Of a stretch of 64,000 nucleotides of DNA, positions 1 through 9,500 are shown one piece after another. The notes beneath the pieces are model-generated. The model ran no database searches and had not been told where the DNA came from. It saw only the letters and a program-made list of their open reading frames with translations. The number at the start of each line of letters is the position of its first letter. Position 1 is the stretch's first letter. The position numbers and the translations under genes were made by a program. The stretch spans positions 1 through 64,000 of the forward strand of contig NZ_OANU01000008.1 of assembly GCF_900089835.1 (NCBI RefSeq), written 5' to 3'. The DNA is from Vibrio thalassae. Its GTDB lineage: Bacteria > Pseudomonadota > Gammaproteobacteria > Enterobacterales > Vibrionaceae.

Positions 1-2
1 GG

Positions 3-188
3 TTCATTATTGAAACGATTAATGACCAATTAAAGAATATATCTCAAATAGAGCACTCAAGGCATCGCAGCTTACATGGTTTTATGTTGAATTTACTTGG
101 CGGACTAATCGCTTACTGTCTGAAACCAGAAAAGCCATCACTCAACATCACAAACACTGAAAAGACAGGATTGATGGCGATGGCTTAA
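3..188 (+). mobile_element. 3' end of an IS982-type transposase gene
   Basis: The open frame enters from the left edge and ends with TAA at 186-188, so only the last 61 residues are visible. They include [20 protein letters not shown] and [17 protein letters not shown], which I recognise as the C-terminal end of IS982-family DDE transposases, where the last catalytic Glu lies in such a VIET-like stretch. Right after the stop, 188-202 (AACCGATCTCAGGTT) looks like the terminal inverted repeat of such an element. Whether the element is intact cannot be judged, because the rest lies outside the window. Family assignment is from memory. Confidence 0.6.
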
Positions 189-241
189 ACCGATCTCAGG
201 TTAAGTTATTCTGTTAACGCCCAGTTTACCGCTAATCTTGC

Positions 242-277
242 TGCCTAGGATCTCTGCTAGCGCAAAGATCCTAGGCA
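242..277. repeat. Perfect 12-bp inverted repeat (hairpin)
   Basis: TGCCTAGGATCT at 242-253 is exactly complementary to 266-277, with a 12-base loop. The arms and loop contain three CTAG tetramers. There is no T-run on either side, so it is not a typical intrinsic terminator. It lies between the insertion sequence end and the yqhA-like gene and may be a leftover of the element or a protein-binding or RNA structure. Confidence 0.6.
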
Positions 278-373
278 TAATTACATAATCGTAATAATCT
301 TTAATAAAATACTATTATTATCACGAATCTAATTTGTTTATAAACTTGCCTCGTTGAAATATAGGAGCAAGTC

Positions 374-877
374 ATGACCAAACGATTATTAGTTCAATTC
401 CGTTATGTAAGCTGGATTGCCATCATTGGCTCTATGGCAGGTTCTGTTTTATTGTTCCTAATCGGAGCAGCAAAAACGTACAATGCGTTCGGAGTTTTTC
501 TGTTCAATACGGCGCCACCAGCAGAATTATTGCATCTAGACCGAGCTGATATTGCCATCAGTTATCTCATTAAGTCTTTGGATACTTTTCTCGTCGCCTT
601 AGTTCTGTTTATCTTCTCCCATGGTGTGTATACCTTATTTATCAAGAACAAGTCGGCAGAAGAGACTGGCACCACTCTCAGCTGGATAAAAACGCCAAAT
701 ATCGGGCACTTAAAAAATAAACTCGCCGAAGTCATTATTATCATTCTCTTTGTTAAGTTTCTTGAGCTGGTCTTAATAAACTTCAACCAACTTCGATGGG
801 AAATGTTGGTGTTACCCGCGGCGATTCTCATGCTTAGCGCTGGGCTTAAACTATTGGGACTCAGTCAGCACAAATAA
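374..877 (+). CDS. YqhA/UPF0114 family inner membrane protein
   Basis: A 167-residue protein with about four hydrophobic segments: roughly residues 12-33, 65-88, 115-135 and 140-160. The stretch SWIKTPNIGHLKNKLAEVI is typical of the UPF0114 (YqhA) family, which averages 160-170 residues. No biochemical role is established for the family. The ATG at 374 follows a good ribosome binding site (AGGAG at 363-367). It is transcribed alone and shares a bidirectional terminator with the convergent feo operon. Confidence 0.75.
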   Translation: MTKRLLVQFRYVSWIAIIGSMAGSVLLFLIGAAKTYNAFGVFLFNTAPPAELLHLDRADIAISYLIKSLDTFLVALVLFIFSHGVYTLFIKNKSAEETGTTLSWIKTPNIGHLKNKLAEVIIIILFVKFLELVLINFNQLRWEMLVLPAAILMLSAGLKLLGLSQHK

Positions 878-905
878 AAATGGCCGCCCGATAGGGCAGC
901 CATTT
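878..905. terminator. Bidirectional terminator between yqhA-like gene and feoC
   Basis: AAATGGC (878-884) pairs with GCCATTT (899-905) and GCCC (886-889) with GGGC (894-897), with one mismatch and a GATA loop. The A-rich and T-rich flanks allow it to end transcription from both convergent units. Confidence 0.75.
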
Positions 906-929
906 AGTATCTTCACTCTAGGTGACACG

Positions 930-1160
930 CTACATAGTTACGGTAACGGACAACCCATTATCGCCATTCATCGCATAACGAACGCGTGTCACTTGATCAG
1001 CTTTGTTTGTATCGAGCATACGTGATATTGAACCTTTACGAATCCATACCGCTAGCATCGCATCAACTCCATCTTCACTAATAGAGAATTTCTTTGCAAG
1101 ATCGTGCCGGCTCACACCAGGATGCGTCTCAATAAACGATTTGAGCTCAGTCAAAATCAT
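930..1160 (-). CDS. feoC: FeoC family winged-helix protein
   Basis: A 76-residue protein at the end of feoABC. It starts ILTELKSFIETHPGVSRHDL, with a helix-turn-helix that fits the LysR-like winged-helix fold of FeoC. FeoC binds the cytoplasmic side of FeoB and modulates its stability or assembly. Its ATG overlaps the feoB stop by four bases, which suggests translational coupling. It contains no cysteine at all, so it cannot carry the Fe-S cluster proposed for enterobacterial FeoC; such cysteine-free FeoC proteins are, to my knowledge, the usual form in vibrios. Confidence 0.85.
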   Translation of the reverse strand: MILTELKSFIETHPGVSRHDLAKKFSISEDGVDAMLAVWIRKGSISRMLDTNKADQVTRVRYAMNGDNGLSVTVTM

Positions 1161-3427
1161 GCTGTTTGTGCCTCCAGGTTATTTTGCTTTTTACCTTCGC
1201 TTCTCAACAGCTTGTATACCAGAGCGTAGACCACCAGTATCGCCGCGATCCATGCAGAGCTGGTCACTGGACTGGCGCTAAAATGCGTCACTTGGTAATA
1301 AAGTGTCGCACTTCCATAGGCAAGACCCATCGTCCACACTGCAATAAAGCGAGCGTATTTTTGACCAAACTCCCTCACATAAGCCCCCATTGCTGCTACG
1401 CAAGGTGTATAAAGCAAAATGAAAATCAAATAAGCAAATGCAGCGTTACCTGTAACAAAGAACCCCTTCAAGTTACCAAAGATAGACGTGTCTACTTCTT
1501 GATCTTCTGCAACGGCAGACTTGTCCGACAGATCACCCACATCAACACCTAATGGATCAGAGTAACTTAGCCCTGCTAGGTTATCCGGAATAGACATTAC
1601 GGCTTCATGTAAGCTACCGACCAAATCATACTCAGTATCTTCAGCTTCACTAGAAGTATATAGGCTATTTAGCGTGCCAACGACAGCCTCTTTTGCAAAG
1701 ATGCCGGTAATAATACCTACAGTAGCAGGCCAGTTATCTTGTTGAACGCCCATTGGAGCAAACACAGGTGTCACCACTTGAGCGGCTTTCGATAAGACTG
1801 AGCTTTCAGTGTTCTCATTACCAAATGAGCCATCAGTTCCGACTGAATTTAAGAAACTCAAAATAGTCACTACAACAACAATGGTCTTACCTGCACCTAA
1901 AACAAAGCGCTTGAGCTTCTGCCATGTCTTGATCATTACGTTTTGGAACGTAGGCAATTCGTAGTCTGGCATTTCCATTACTAAGCTGTCGCTTGACCCT
2001 GGGTATACGGTGTTTTTTAGCACTAACCCAGTAAATACAGCCGCCACAATACCAAGCAGATAAAGAGCAAACACGATATTTTGACCACTTTCAGGGAAAA
2101 ATGCTGCGGCAAATAAAGCGTAAACAGGAAGGCGAGCACCACAAGACATAAATGGCGCCATTGAAGCAGCAAGTTTTCGCTCACGTTCTTGATCCAATGT
2201 CCGTGTCGCCATGATAGATGGCACGTTACAGCCAAAACCTAAAACCAAAGGAACAAAAGCTTTACCCGGTAGACCGATTTTTTGCATCACTTTATCTAGT
2301 ACGAACGCTGCGCGAGACATATAGCCAGAGCTTTCAAGTACTGCCAAGAACAAATACAACGCGGCAATAACCGGAATAAAGGTTGCTACGGTTTGGATAC
2401 CACCACCAACACCATCTGCGATAAGAGTGACAAGCCAAACTGGAAGATGGTTATCAAGCAAATAGTGGCCCCCATCAACCAGCAATGCACCGACACCAAT
2501 ATCAAAGAAGTCGATAAATGCACTACCAATATTAATTGAGAACATGAACATTAAGTACATAACAACAAAAAAGAATGGAACACCCACCCATTTGTTGAGA
2601 ATGATGGCATCGACTTGCTCAGTAAAACTGCGGCTTAATTTACCTTCACTACGACGAACTTTTTTGCACTGCTCGTGCAAGAAAGTGTATTTAACATCTG
2701 CGACTTGAAGGTCAATGTCTAGTCCAGTTTGTTTCACCGATAAATGCACTAAGTCACGCTGCTCAGCATTTAGCGTATTGAGTACCATGACATCATTTTC
2801 CAGAGCGCGTATCGCTAAAGCGCGAGCACTCACTTCGCCGCCTTCAAACATCGGTGCTATTTTATCGATAGCCTGTTCCATAGCATCGTCATACTTGATA
2901 CTAAGTGCATCATGTGTAACGCCTTGAACTACGATTTTGTGCAAGCGGTCTTTGAGTACTTTGACTTGTGTTTTATCCGTTGCAGATAACGTCACAACAG
3001 GACAACCCAATGTTTTTTCAAGAGCAACGACATCGAGATTCACTCTCTCTCGCTTTAGTGCATCCATCTTATTGAGTACAACCACCATAGGGCGACCTAA
3101 CTCACGCAGTTGCAGTGTCATGTACAAGCTGCGCTCAAGACTAGTCGCGTCAACGACATTAATGATGAGATCCACCGAGTTTGTTAACACCGCACGGGAA
3201 GCAATAGATTCATCGATACTATTACCGTCATTACCACTATCTAAAGCATAGATTCCGGGCAAATCTGTTAACTCAAAATGATCACCAAGATGATGGTATT
3301 GACCGGTTTTCTTCTCTACAGTAACCCCTGCCCAGTTACCAACTTGCTGCTTAGCTCCAGTTAGGCCATTAAACAATGTCGTCTTACCGCTGTTAGGGTT
3401 ACCTACCGTTAAAATCTTGTAGTTCAT
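1157..3427 (-). CDS. feoB: Ferrous iron transport protein B
   Basis: The main Fe(II) permease of the inner membrane, 756 residues. The N-terminal G domain shows G1 GNPNSGKT (residues 9-16), the G2 threonine in GVTVE (36), G3 DLPG (55-58) and G4 NKMD (119-122). A helical domain follows, then a membrane region from about residue 280 with two Gate-type segments (for example GFGCNVPSIMATRTL and YTPCVAAMGAYVREFG). Length matches the family (about 750-775). It overlaps feoA upstream and feoC downstream by four bases each, so all three form one operon. Uptake of ferrous iron under low oxygen is the known role. Confidence 0.97.
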   Translation of the reverse strand: MNYKILTVGNPNSGKTTLFNGLTGAKQQVGNWAGVTVEKKTGQYHHLGDHFELTDLPGIYALDSGNDGNSIDESIASRAVLTNSVDLIINVVDATSLERSLYMTLQLRELGRPMVVVLNKMDALKRERVNLDVVALEKTLGCPVVTLSATDKTQVKVLKDRLHKIVVQGVTHDALSIKYDDAMEQAIDKIAPMFEGGEVSARALAIRALENDVMVLNTLNAEQRDLVHLSVKQTGLDIDLQVADVKYTFLHEQCKKVRRSEGKLSRSFTEQVDAIILNKWVGVPFFFVVMYLMFMFSINIGSAFIDFFDIGVGALLVDGGHYLLDNHLPVWLVTLIADGVGGGIQTVATFIPVIAALYLFLAVLESSGYMSRAAFVLDKVMQKIGLPGKAFVPLVLGFGCNVPSIMATRTLDQERERKLAASMAPFMSCGARLPVYALFAAAFFPESGQNIVFALYLLGIVAAVFTGLVLKNTVYPGSSDSLVMEMPDYELPTFQNVMIKTWQKLKRFVLGAGKTIVVVVTILSFLNSVGTDGSFGNENTESSVLSKAAQVVTPVFAPMGVQQDNWPATVGIITGIFAKEAVVGTLNSLYTSSEAEDTEYDLVGSLHEAVMSIPDNLAGLSYSDPLGVDVGDLSDKSAVAEDQEVDTSIFGNLKGFFVTGNAAFAYLIFILLYTPCVAAMGAYVREFGQKYARFIAVWTMGLAYGSATLYYQVTHFSASPVTSSAWIAAILVVYALVYKLLRSEGKKQNNLEAQTA

Positions 3428-3654
3428 GAGTGGGCCTCTACTTCAATGGCATTGGCGATATTGTTACGAATAGCAAGAGCCACGCCACGTACTTCAATTT
3501 GCAATGGGTCGCCCATCGGAGCACGACGAACCATCTTGACTTCTGTATTCGGTAATATCCCCATTACCATTAGCTTTTTACGAACATCGTCGTTCAATCC
3601 ATTTAATGCAGTGATTCTTCCACTACTACCTATTTTCAGCTCTGCAAGTTTCAT
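3424..3654 (-). CDS. feoA: Ferrous iron transport protein A
   Basis: A small SH3-like cytosolic protein that assists FeoB. I place the start at the ATG at 3654 (MKLAELKIGSSG, 76 residues), since family members begin there and GGGTGA lies a few bases upstream. A GTG nine bases further out (3663) would add three residues. The motif MGILPNTEVKMVRRAPMGDP is characteristic. First gene of feoABC; the promoter lies at about 3700-3750. Confidence 0.93.
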   Translation of the reverse strand: MKLAELKIGSSGRITALNGLNDDVRKKLMVMGILPNTEVKMVRRAPMGDPLQIEVRGVALAIRNNIANAIEVEAHS

Positions 3655-3676
3655 TAGATTCACCCGATTTCTGTTT

Positions 3677-3695
3677 AGTAATGAGAAATATTACT
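3677..3695. promoter_or_regulatory. Candidate Fur box of the feo operon
   Basis: AGTAATGAGAAATATTACT is an imperfect palindrome (AGTAAT and ATTACT arms) resembling the 19-bp Fur box (GATAAT-type hexamers), with several mismatches. It lies just downstream of the inferred transcription start at about 3700, where bound Fur would block transcription. Fur repression of feo is known in enterics; this site is inferred by eye. Confidence 0.5.
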
Positions 3696-3707
3696 ATTAG
3701 CACTAAT

Positions 3708-3713
3708 TTTATA
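3708..3713 (-). promoter_or_regulatory. Inferred -10 element of the feoABC promoter
   Basis: On the minus strand this reads TATAAA. It puts the transcription start near 3700, so the FNR site at 3735-3748 is centred about 41 bases upstream, the standard class II activator position. Confidence 0.5.
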
Positions 3714-3734
3714 ATTGAAAACTAACATACCGCT

Positions 3735-3748
3735 TTGAGTGAAATCAA
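3735..3748. promoter_or_regulatory. FNR box of the feo operon
   Basis: The minus strand reads TTGATTTCACTCAA, one mismatch from the FNR consensus TTGATNNNNATCAA. The distance to the inferred start of transcription fits class II activation. Induction of feoABC by FNR without oxygen is established in E. coli; the site here is read from sequence. Confidence 0.7.
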
Positions 3749-3972
3749 TTTTAACCAGATTGCAACTGTATTATTTGTCAAAATGTGTCCGTCAATTACG
3801 TCAATTTCATAAACGAATACAACTTTTCATGGCGAAGAAATGACAGAAATAAAAGACAAATAAAAACAAAAGGCTTATAAAACAATTACATAAACCAAAT
3901 ATCAAACAATGGCGCGATTCTTATAATAAGTTGCCGTTTTTTTTATAAGTAAAATAAGTAGAACTACTTATA

Positions 3973-4125
3973 GTTGAGAGCAACAGAGCAAACCTGCTCC
4001 TGTTAATCGAAATTCCAGAGGTGATGTGGGTAACCGCATCACTCCGGCAGCAAGCGAAGGTGTCATTGACGCCCGCGGTATGGTCCCCCGGCTATGCCGC
4101 GAATTTTTTCTTACTCGCCTCTCAA
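3973..4125 (+). ncRNA. Structured leader RNA upstream of pxpA (candidate attenuator or riboswitch)
   Basis: Four consecutive hairpins can be drawn: 3983-4003 (ACAGAGCA with TGCT and CTGT, one bulged C), 4021-4042 (GTGATGTGG / CCGCATCAC closed by a GTAA tetraloop of the GNRA type), 4059-4073 (GGTGTC / GACGCC, loop ATT), and the terminator hairpin at 4074-4101. TTGAGAG (3974-3980) can pair with CTCTCAA (4119-4125), enclosing everything in one outer stem that competes with or follows the terminator. A TATAAT at 3922-3927 could be its -10 element. It does not match the consensus of any riboswitch class I know (glycine, lysine, cobalamin, FMN, TPP, c-di-GMP were compared from memory). It could also be an independent small RNA. 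Confidence 0.45.
4074..4109 (+). terminator. Intrinsic terminator inside the pxpA leader
   Basis: CGCGGTATGGTC (4074-4085) pairs with GGCTATGCCGCG (4090-4101), a 12-bp stem with wobble pairs and a CCCC loop, followed by AATTTTTT. It stands about 100 bases before the pxpA start and no complete gene precedes it on this strand, so it either ends a small RNA or attenuates pxpABC. Confidence 0.7.
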
Positions 4126-4214
4126 ACTTCCCTCCGACAGCTACTTTTCTGATTTGTAAACAATTACTCTGTTTCCCATACTCAGAACAAGATGAACAAA
4201 TGGAATTCGACACT

Positions 4215-4955
4215 ATGTTGAAACTCAATGGTGATGTGGGAGAAAGCTTCGGCCGCTGGCAGATGGGGCAAGATGCTTCCCTGATCCCTTTACTCGATAT
4301 GGCGAATATCGCTTGCGGCTTTCATGCCTCAGACCCCGACAACATGGTAAAAACCATCGACCTCTGCGTAACACATAGCGTTACAATAGGGGCACATCCG
4401 GGTTATGCAGACAAAGAAGGATTTGGTCGACGTTCAATTCCAATGACCGCTAATGAACTCATTCACTCCATGCTTTATCAAATTGGTGCGCTCAAGGCAC
4501 TGGCTGAATATCGTGGTAGTAACATCGGTTATTTCAAGCCGCATGGTGCTTTATACCATGACATGATGCAATCTGACGAGATACTTAAATGTATGCTTAC
4601 CGTGTCAGCGACTATCAAGCTTCCTGTTATGGTGTTGGCGACTTGCCGTTCAGCAAAGCTTCTGGAACTCGCGAATCAATATGGTGCCACATTGATATTC
4701 GAAGCCTTCGCGGACAGGCGCTACCTCGCATCTGGTTTATTAGCACCGCGAAGCCTTGATGGCGCGGTTCTGCACAACGACACCGATATTCTCAAACAAG
4801 TGTCTTCCCTGATTACACACCAATCTGTCGAGACCATTAACGGGCAAACGTTAACATTAAATGCCCAAACACTCTGCGTACATGGCGATAATGAAGCATC
4901 CATTCATATGGCGAAGACAATTCGCTCGCTTATTGATTCTCAAGGTGATTCATGA
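4215..4955 (+). CDS. pxpA: 5-oxoprolinase subunit A (LamB/YcsF family)
   Basis: Subunit of the ATP-dependent bacterial 5-oxoprolinase PxpABC, which converts 5-oxoproline (pyroglutamate) to glutamate in the cytosol. Family marks are KLNGDVGESFGRW at the N terminus, ANIACGFHASDP, GAHPGYADKEGFGRR and GYFKPHGALYHDM. The start at 4215 gives 246 residues, close to the E. coli protein (244). ATG 4200 is an alternative that adds five residues; neither has a strong ribosome binding site, which may matter because a structured leader lies upstream. Its stop overlaps the pxpB start by four bases. Confidence 0.9.
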   Translation: MLKLNGDVGESFGRWQMGQDASLIPLLDMANIACGFHASDPDNMVKTIDLCVTHSVTIGAHPGYADKEGFGRRSIPMTANELIHSMLYQIGALKALAEYRGSNIGYFKPHGALYHDMMQSDEILKCMLTVSATIKLPVMVLATCRSAKLLELANQYGATLIFEAFADRRYLASGLLAPRSLDGAVLHNDTDILKQVSSLITHQSVETINGQTLTLNAQTLCVHGDNEASIHMAKTIRSLIDSQGDS

Positions 4956-5650
4956 GACCCGACCTGCGCCTAATCGCCGTTTCTGAATCTGCGCTCATGG
5001 TGTACTTTGCTAAGGAAGTTGAGCTTAGCTTACCCAGTGCCATTCGCCAGTTATGCGACTGTCTTCAAGCTCAGTTTGGGACAGCGATTCTGAATCTTAC
5101 CCCTTCCTACACAAGTTTACTGGTGGAATATCATCCTTTACGCACCAATCAACAGCAGCTCAGTCATTTCATAACAACTATTAAAGTCAACCACACGGAC
5201 GCGGGCCTAGCATCATCGGTCATAACATTACCTGCCTACTATGCCACCGAAGTAGGTCCAGACTTAACGATAATGGCAAATCAACTGTCATTATCAGTAG
5301 CGCGTATTATCCAAATACATAGCGAAGCACTCTACACGGTTTGTGCTATTGGCTTCGCTCCAGGGTTTGCGTTCTTGGCGCAAGTTCCTGACGAAATCCA
5401 AGTTCCTAGGCTCGAGACACCTCGGCACCGAGTACCAAAAGGCAGTATTGGCATCGCTAAAAATCAAACCGCCGTTTATCCTCAAGATACACCAGGGGGG
5501 TGGCAAATAATTGGTAACTGCCCTATTGACCTGTATAACCCCAAACAACCACAACACTGCAAATTGAGCATTGGTGATAAGATTCGCTTCGAAGCCATTA
5601 ACCAACAAGAGTTTATTCGTCTCGGAGGTCAAATATGCCGAAGTTGGTAG
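4952..5650 (+). CDS. pxpB: 5-oxoprolinase subunit B
   Basis: A 232-residue protein of the KipI/YbgJ (allophanate hydrolase subunit 1) family. The motif CAIGFAPGFAFLAQVPDEIQ and the following PRLETPRHRVPKGSIGIA are typical, as is DTPGGWQIIGNCP near the C terminus. It forms the PxpBC pair that acts with PxpA. It starts inside the pxpA stop (ATGA overlap) and overlaps pxpC by 16 bases, so the three are translated from one operon. Confidence 0.92.
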   Translation: MRPDLRLIAVSESALMVYFAKEVELSLPSAIRQLCDCLQAQFGTAILNLTPSYTSLLVEYHPLRTNQQQLSHFITTIKVNHTDAGLASSVITLPAYYATEVGPDLTIMANQLSLSVARIIQIHSEALYTVCAIGFAPGFAFLAQVPDEIQVPRLETPRHRVPKGSIGIAKNQTAVYPQDTPGGWQIIGNCPIDLYNPKQPQHCKLSIGDKIRFEAINQQEFIRLGGQICRSW

Positions 5651-6573
5651 TGATCAATCAAGGTCACCACACTACGATTCAAGATCTTGGTCGCTACCAC
5701 TGTTCTCACATTGGATTGAGTCAAGGAGGGGTCAGCGATCTCCACGCTCACTGCTGGGGTCAAAAACTGTTAGGTAACCCATCGCAAAATCCAAGCTTGG
5801 AAATTGTATTTGGCCGTATAAAGCTACGAGCGATTGGCCAAGTTGATTGTGTGCTCACCGGAGCCGATTGCCAAGCCATCAATGCCACTTTAGGAATATC
5901 ATTGCCTCAATGGCAAGCATTTCGCTTAAATGATGGAGATGAACTGCATCTATCAGTACCAAGAAGAGGTCTGAGAACCTATCTGTCAGTGCGGGGAGCG
6001 TTCAAGTTACCCTCATGTTTAGGTAGCGTCGCTACGGTTGAGAGAAACCAGCTAGGGGGGCTAGGTGAGGGAAAGCCACTTACAGTGGGCGACACACTGA
6101 CGATAGAAAGTAACGACCAAACCAAGCTCATTCACACCCCTCAATCCGTTATTCCCCACTACCATTCAGAGTGTTTGCTAAGGCTCATTCCAACCTTTCA
6201 GTATCAACAATTACCCGCGGAGGTAGTGCAGGACATCCTATCTTCTCGTTATCGCATCTCCACCAACAGCAATCGCATGGGGATACGACTTGAAAACAGC
6301 AATACCGCCTTAAGCTCGTCCTCTAATATTGGGTCCATTATATCTGAAGGGATTGTCTGTGGTGCGGTGCAAATTCCTGCCGACGGGAAACCCATTATCT
6401 TATTGCAGGATAGGCAAACCTTAGGTGGCTACAAAAAACTCGGTACGGTTGCGTTTAGAGATCTACCCAAACTGGGTCAGTTGAAACCTGGCGATCATAT
6501 TCGTTTTCAGCTGACGAACCTCGAAGTCGAACGCCAAAAACAACGGGCTTTTTACCACTTTTTCGAACTTTAA
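5635..6573 (+). CDS. pxpC: 5-oxoprolinase subunit C
   Basis: A 312-residue protein of the KipA/YbgK (allophanate hydrolase subunit 2) family. Marks include GHHTTIQDLGRYHCSHIGLS at the N terminus, LTGADCQAIN, RTYLSVRGAF and, near the end, IILLQDRQTLGGYKKLGTV. Partner of PxpB. Its last four bases overlap the end of the convergent regulator gene, leaving no room for a terminator between them. Confidence 0.92.
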   Translation: MPKLVVINQGHHTTIQDLGRYHCSHIGLSQGGVSDLHAHCWGQKLLGNPSQNPSLEIVFGRIKLRAIGQVDCVLTGADCQAINATLGISLPQWQAFRLNDGDELHLSVPRRGLRTYLSVRGAFKLPSCLGSVATVERNQLGGLGEGKPLTVGDTLTIESNDQTKLIHTPQSVIPHYHSECLLRLIPTFQYQQLPAEVVQDILSSRYRISTNSNRMGIRLENSNTALSSSSNIGSIISEGIVCGAVQIPADGKPIILLQDRQTLGGYKKLGTVAFRDLPKLGQLKPGDHIRFQLTNLEVERQKQRAFYHFFEL

Positions 6574-9500
6574 TCGCCGGCTTCTTCCACATCCAAGGAC
6601 GCAAACTTGGAAGGAGGTAAGCCAAAATAGAGTTTGAAACGTTGTGAGAAATATGACGGGTCATTGAAGCCACATGAGAACGCCACATCCGCGACTTTCT
6701 CACCTTGCAGCAACATCTCGCACGCCTTTTCCATTCTCACGTCGGTCAAATAATCAGTAAATGTCGCACCGAACAGCGACTTAAAACGACGTTGAAAACT
6801 ACGTTCGGAGATAAACAAAGATTTCGCTGCCAATGCTGTACTGAAATCCGGATCACTAAAATGTGCGGACACTAATTGGGTGACTTGCCGTTTCCAGCTT
6901 TCGTACTTATCACTCTTTGCTTCAATCGCAGACGTCTCAAGTTCTGTATTCGGTTTCGCTCTTGACCTCTTTTCATTTGAACTCGTTAGCGAGTCCTCAC
7001 CCGATAGTGTCCAACGCATGGTAATTCTATTTCGCCCATTACGTTCAACCGGTTTTAATTCCCCACCAGAGTGGTGAATATGGAATGGAAGGCTGCTAGG
7101 ACTAAAGTCCAGTTGATTCACGGTGATGTCATCACGTTGAGTCGCACGACTTTCACTAAAGTTGGGCAATGGCAGCCCACTGTCTTCAAAACAAACACTG
7201 AGTTTGGTGCTATCGTCATCTAACACTATACGGAGAGTTTGACCACGTACTAGACGTCTCATTGCATTCGCTATAATCGAATTAAATATGATATCCAAAT
7301 CACAGCTATCAACTAATACAACATCGCGACTAGCATGGTTAACAAGCTCTACGGTGATACCATAGCTATCGAGTTCTTTTTGCCAGGCCGCCAACGTAAA
7401 CTTCATGACTCGCTTCACAGAGCAAAGCATCGGTTTTTGATTATCTTCCTCAAAAACAGCACGTACACTCTTCAAACTGTCACTCGCGCTCCCCCCTTTA
7501 TAGGCGTAGTTGGCGTTCTCCAATTTAAATTGTTTGGAATGACTGATTGCTTGTTCCGTCAACTCCTTGAGCACATGATGACGTATATTAAAGGCCTTTC
7601 GTAACTGTTGATTGTTGCCAACTAACACTCGACTCTGGTGTTGTAATTGCTCTGTTTTTAGCGCCACCTGTGTTTTTAGCGCCGTGTTCATTGCTTGTAT
7701 TCGGCGCGAACGCCAGTAAATGAACAATCCCGTCAAGCCGATAAAACTCCCCGCTAACAGCGCATAAAACCAGCCCGTCATATACCATGGAGTAAGAACA
7801 TTGAACTCAAACACGGTAACTTTGGTACTATCCTGCTGGCCCGAAACCGCAATTTCGATATGCTGCTTACCAAGTTTGGGTTTATCAATGTTTAGCTGCT
7901 GCCCTCGCAGTTGTTGCCAATCTGAGCCACCAATTCGGTACATCAAACTTTTGCCCTGTGTAAACGGCCAGAGACCTAACTGCAGGGCTATAGAGTCACC
8001 GAACTCAACCTCTGGCGTTAATCGCGCCAGACCGCCCAGATGAACGGGTTGGTTGTTTATCAACACTTTTGATACCAACACTTCAGGAGATGGCAACTGA
8101 GCATCAAGTAACCGCTCTGAGTTAAATTCAACAATGCCATAGTGCGACCCGACGATCACTTCGCCGCTTTTGTCACTATAACTGCAACTACCATTGATAA
8201 ATTCATTATTGATTAACCCATAAGGTGCGCTGAAATATTTGCGGATATCACCCTCAGACGAGTAAGCGGAAATGCCTGCTGAGGTCATCAACCAAACATT
8301 GTCATTGGCTTGAGTGATGCACACAGGACGAATATTGTCATGAAACAGTGGCAAGGTTCTAAAGGTACGGTTTGGCAAAGACAGCGAAAAAGCGCCGTAA
8401 CCACTAGCTACCCAAACCTGCTCTTTGCTCGAGGATACCTCGATAACGCTACCAAACGGTTCGCTTTGCTTTATAAAGTGGCTTTTACCATCTTCAATCA
8501 GATAAAGACCGTGATCCGTTCCCACCACAGTAAGATTGGGATTGACGACGTCGATTTCGGTTATTTTTGCTGGTAAGTGTTTACTCACTACCCACTCATG
8601 ACCAAAGTCCGTCACTTGATGAGTCTCGGTATCAACGCTCATTAACCTTAATCCGTCACTCAACCAAAGCGTTTTTCCAGCGCCGATCGCAAGCTGGTCA
8701 ACATGAGTTGGGATAGTATCGATATCTTGTCGAAGAGGTGTGACTCGATATTTAGCGAGATCCAACAGCAACAACCCGCGATCTGTCGCTAACCATAACT
8801 GTTTATTCTGTTGGGTCAACGAAGACACTCGTCCCCAAAATACCAACGTTGATATTCCCTTAAGGTCAATAGAATAAAGTGCCGACGGTGTGATTACCCA
8901 GTAGCCACCTAATGGGTTGGCAATCACTTCTAATTTGGCTTCAACGCGCTGCAGTTCATCCTCTAAGGACACGGTATAGCGGCGAAATAAATCACCATAT
9001 TCGGAAAAATAGCGTATGCCGTTATCCGTCGCGATCCACATTCCATCCATTCGATCTGACACCAACGAGTAGATTTTGTCTCCAGACAAGCTGAAATTGT
9101 CGTTAATGTTGTGTCGTACACGCTCTATCCGTTGGGTATTTTTATCAATAAGGAATAAGCCATGCTCTGTCCCCACCCAAAAGTACCGTGTTGACTCTTG
9201 AAGCGTAAGGACCTTAGCTCGATTAAGTTGGTGATAATGAGACTCGTTGGTTTCCAAAGAAAACTGCTCTACTCCGGCACCATAACCTATCAAAAGTTGG
9301 TATCTAGAATTGGAATAGAATAGTTGAGTCACCCTACCTCGATGACTGGTCTTTAGCTGTGATAGCATTTTATCATGCCATTGAAACACGCCGACGTTAG
9401 TGCCCAAATACCAAGTGCCATTAACGTTTAAAACCGCTTGGACATCGATATTCGAACCACTGTAAAAACGCTCAAACATAGCAAGTTCAATTTGCGAGAA

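Noticed and set aside
562..831. Minus-strand frame inside the YqhA-like gene
   Set aside because: It is the shadow of a well-supported plus-strand membrane protein gene.
3973..4125. Assignment of the pxpA leader to the c-di-GMP-I or glycine riboswitch
   Set aside because: AGAGCAAACC resembles part of the c-di-GMP-I core, and GAGAG/CTCTC resembles the glycine P1 stem, but the remaining conserved blocks of both classes are missing.
4026..4214. Longer pxpA frame starting at GTG 4026
   Set aside because: The extra 63 residues are the translated leader hairpins and terminator; PxpA homologues begin at the KLNGDVGESFG stretch.
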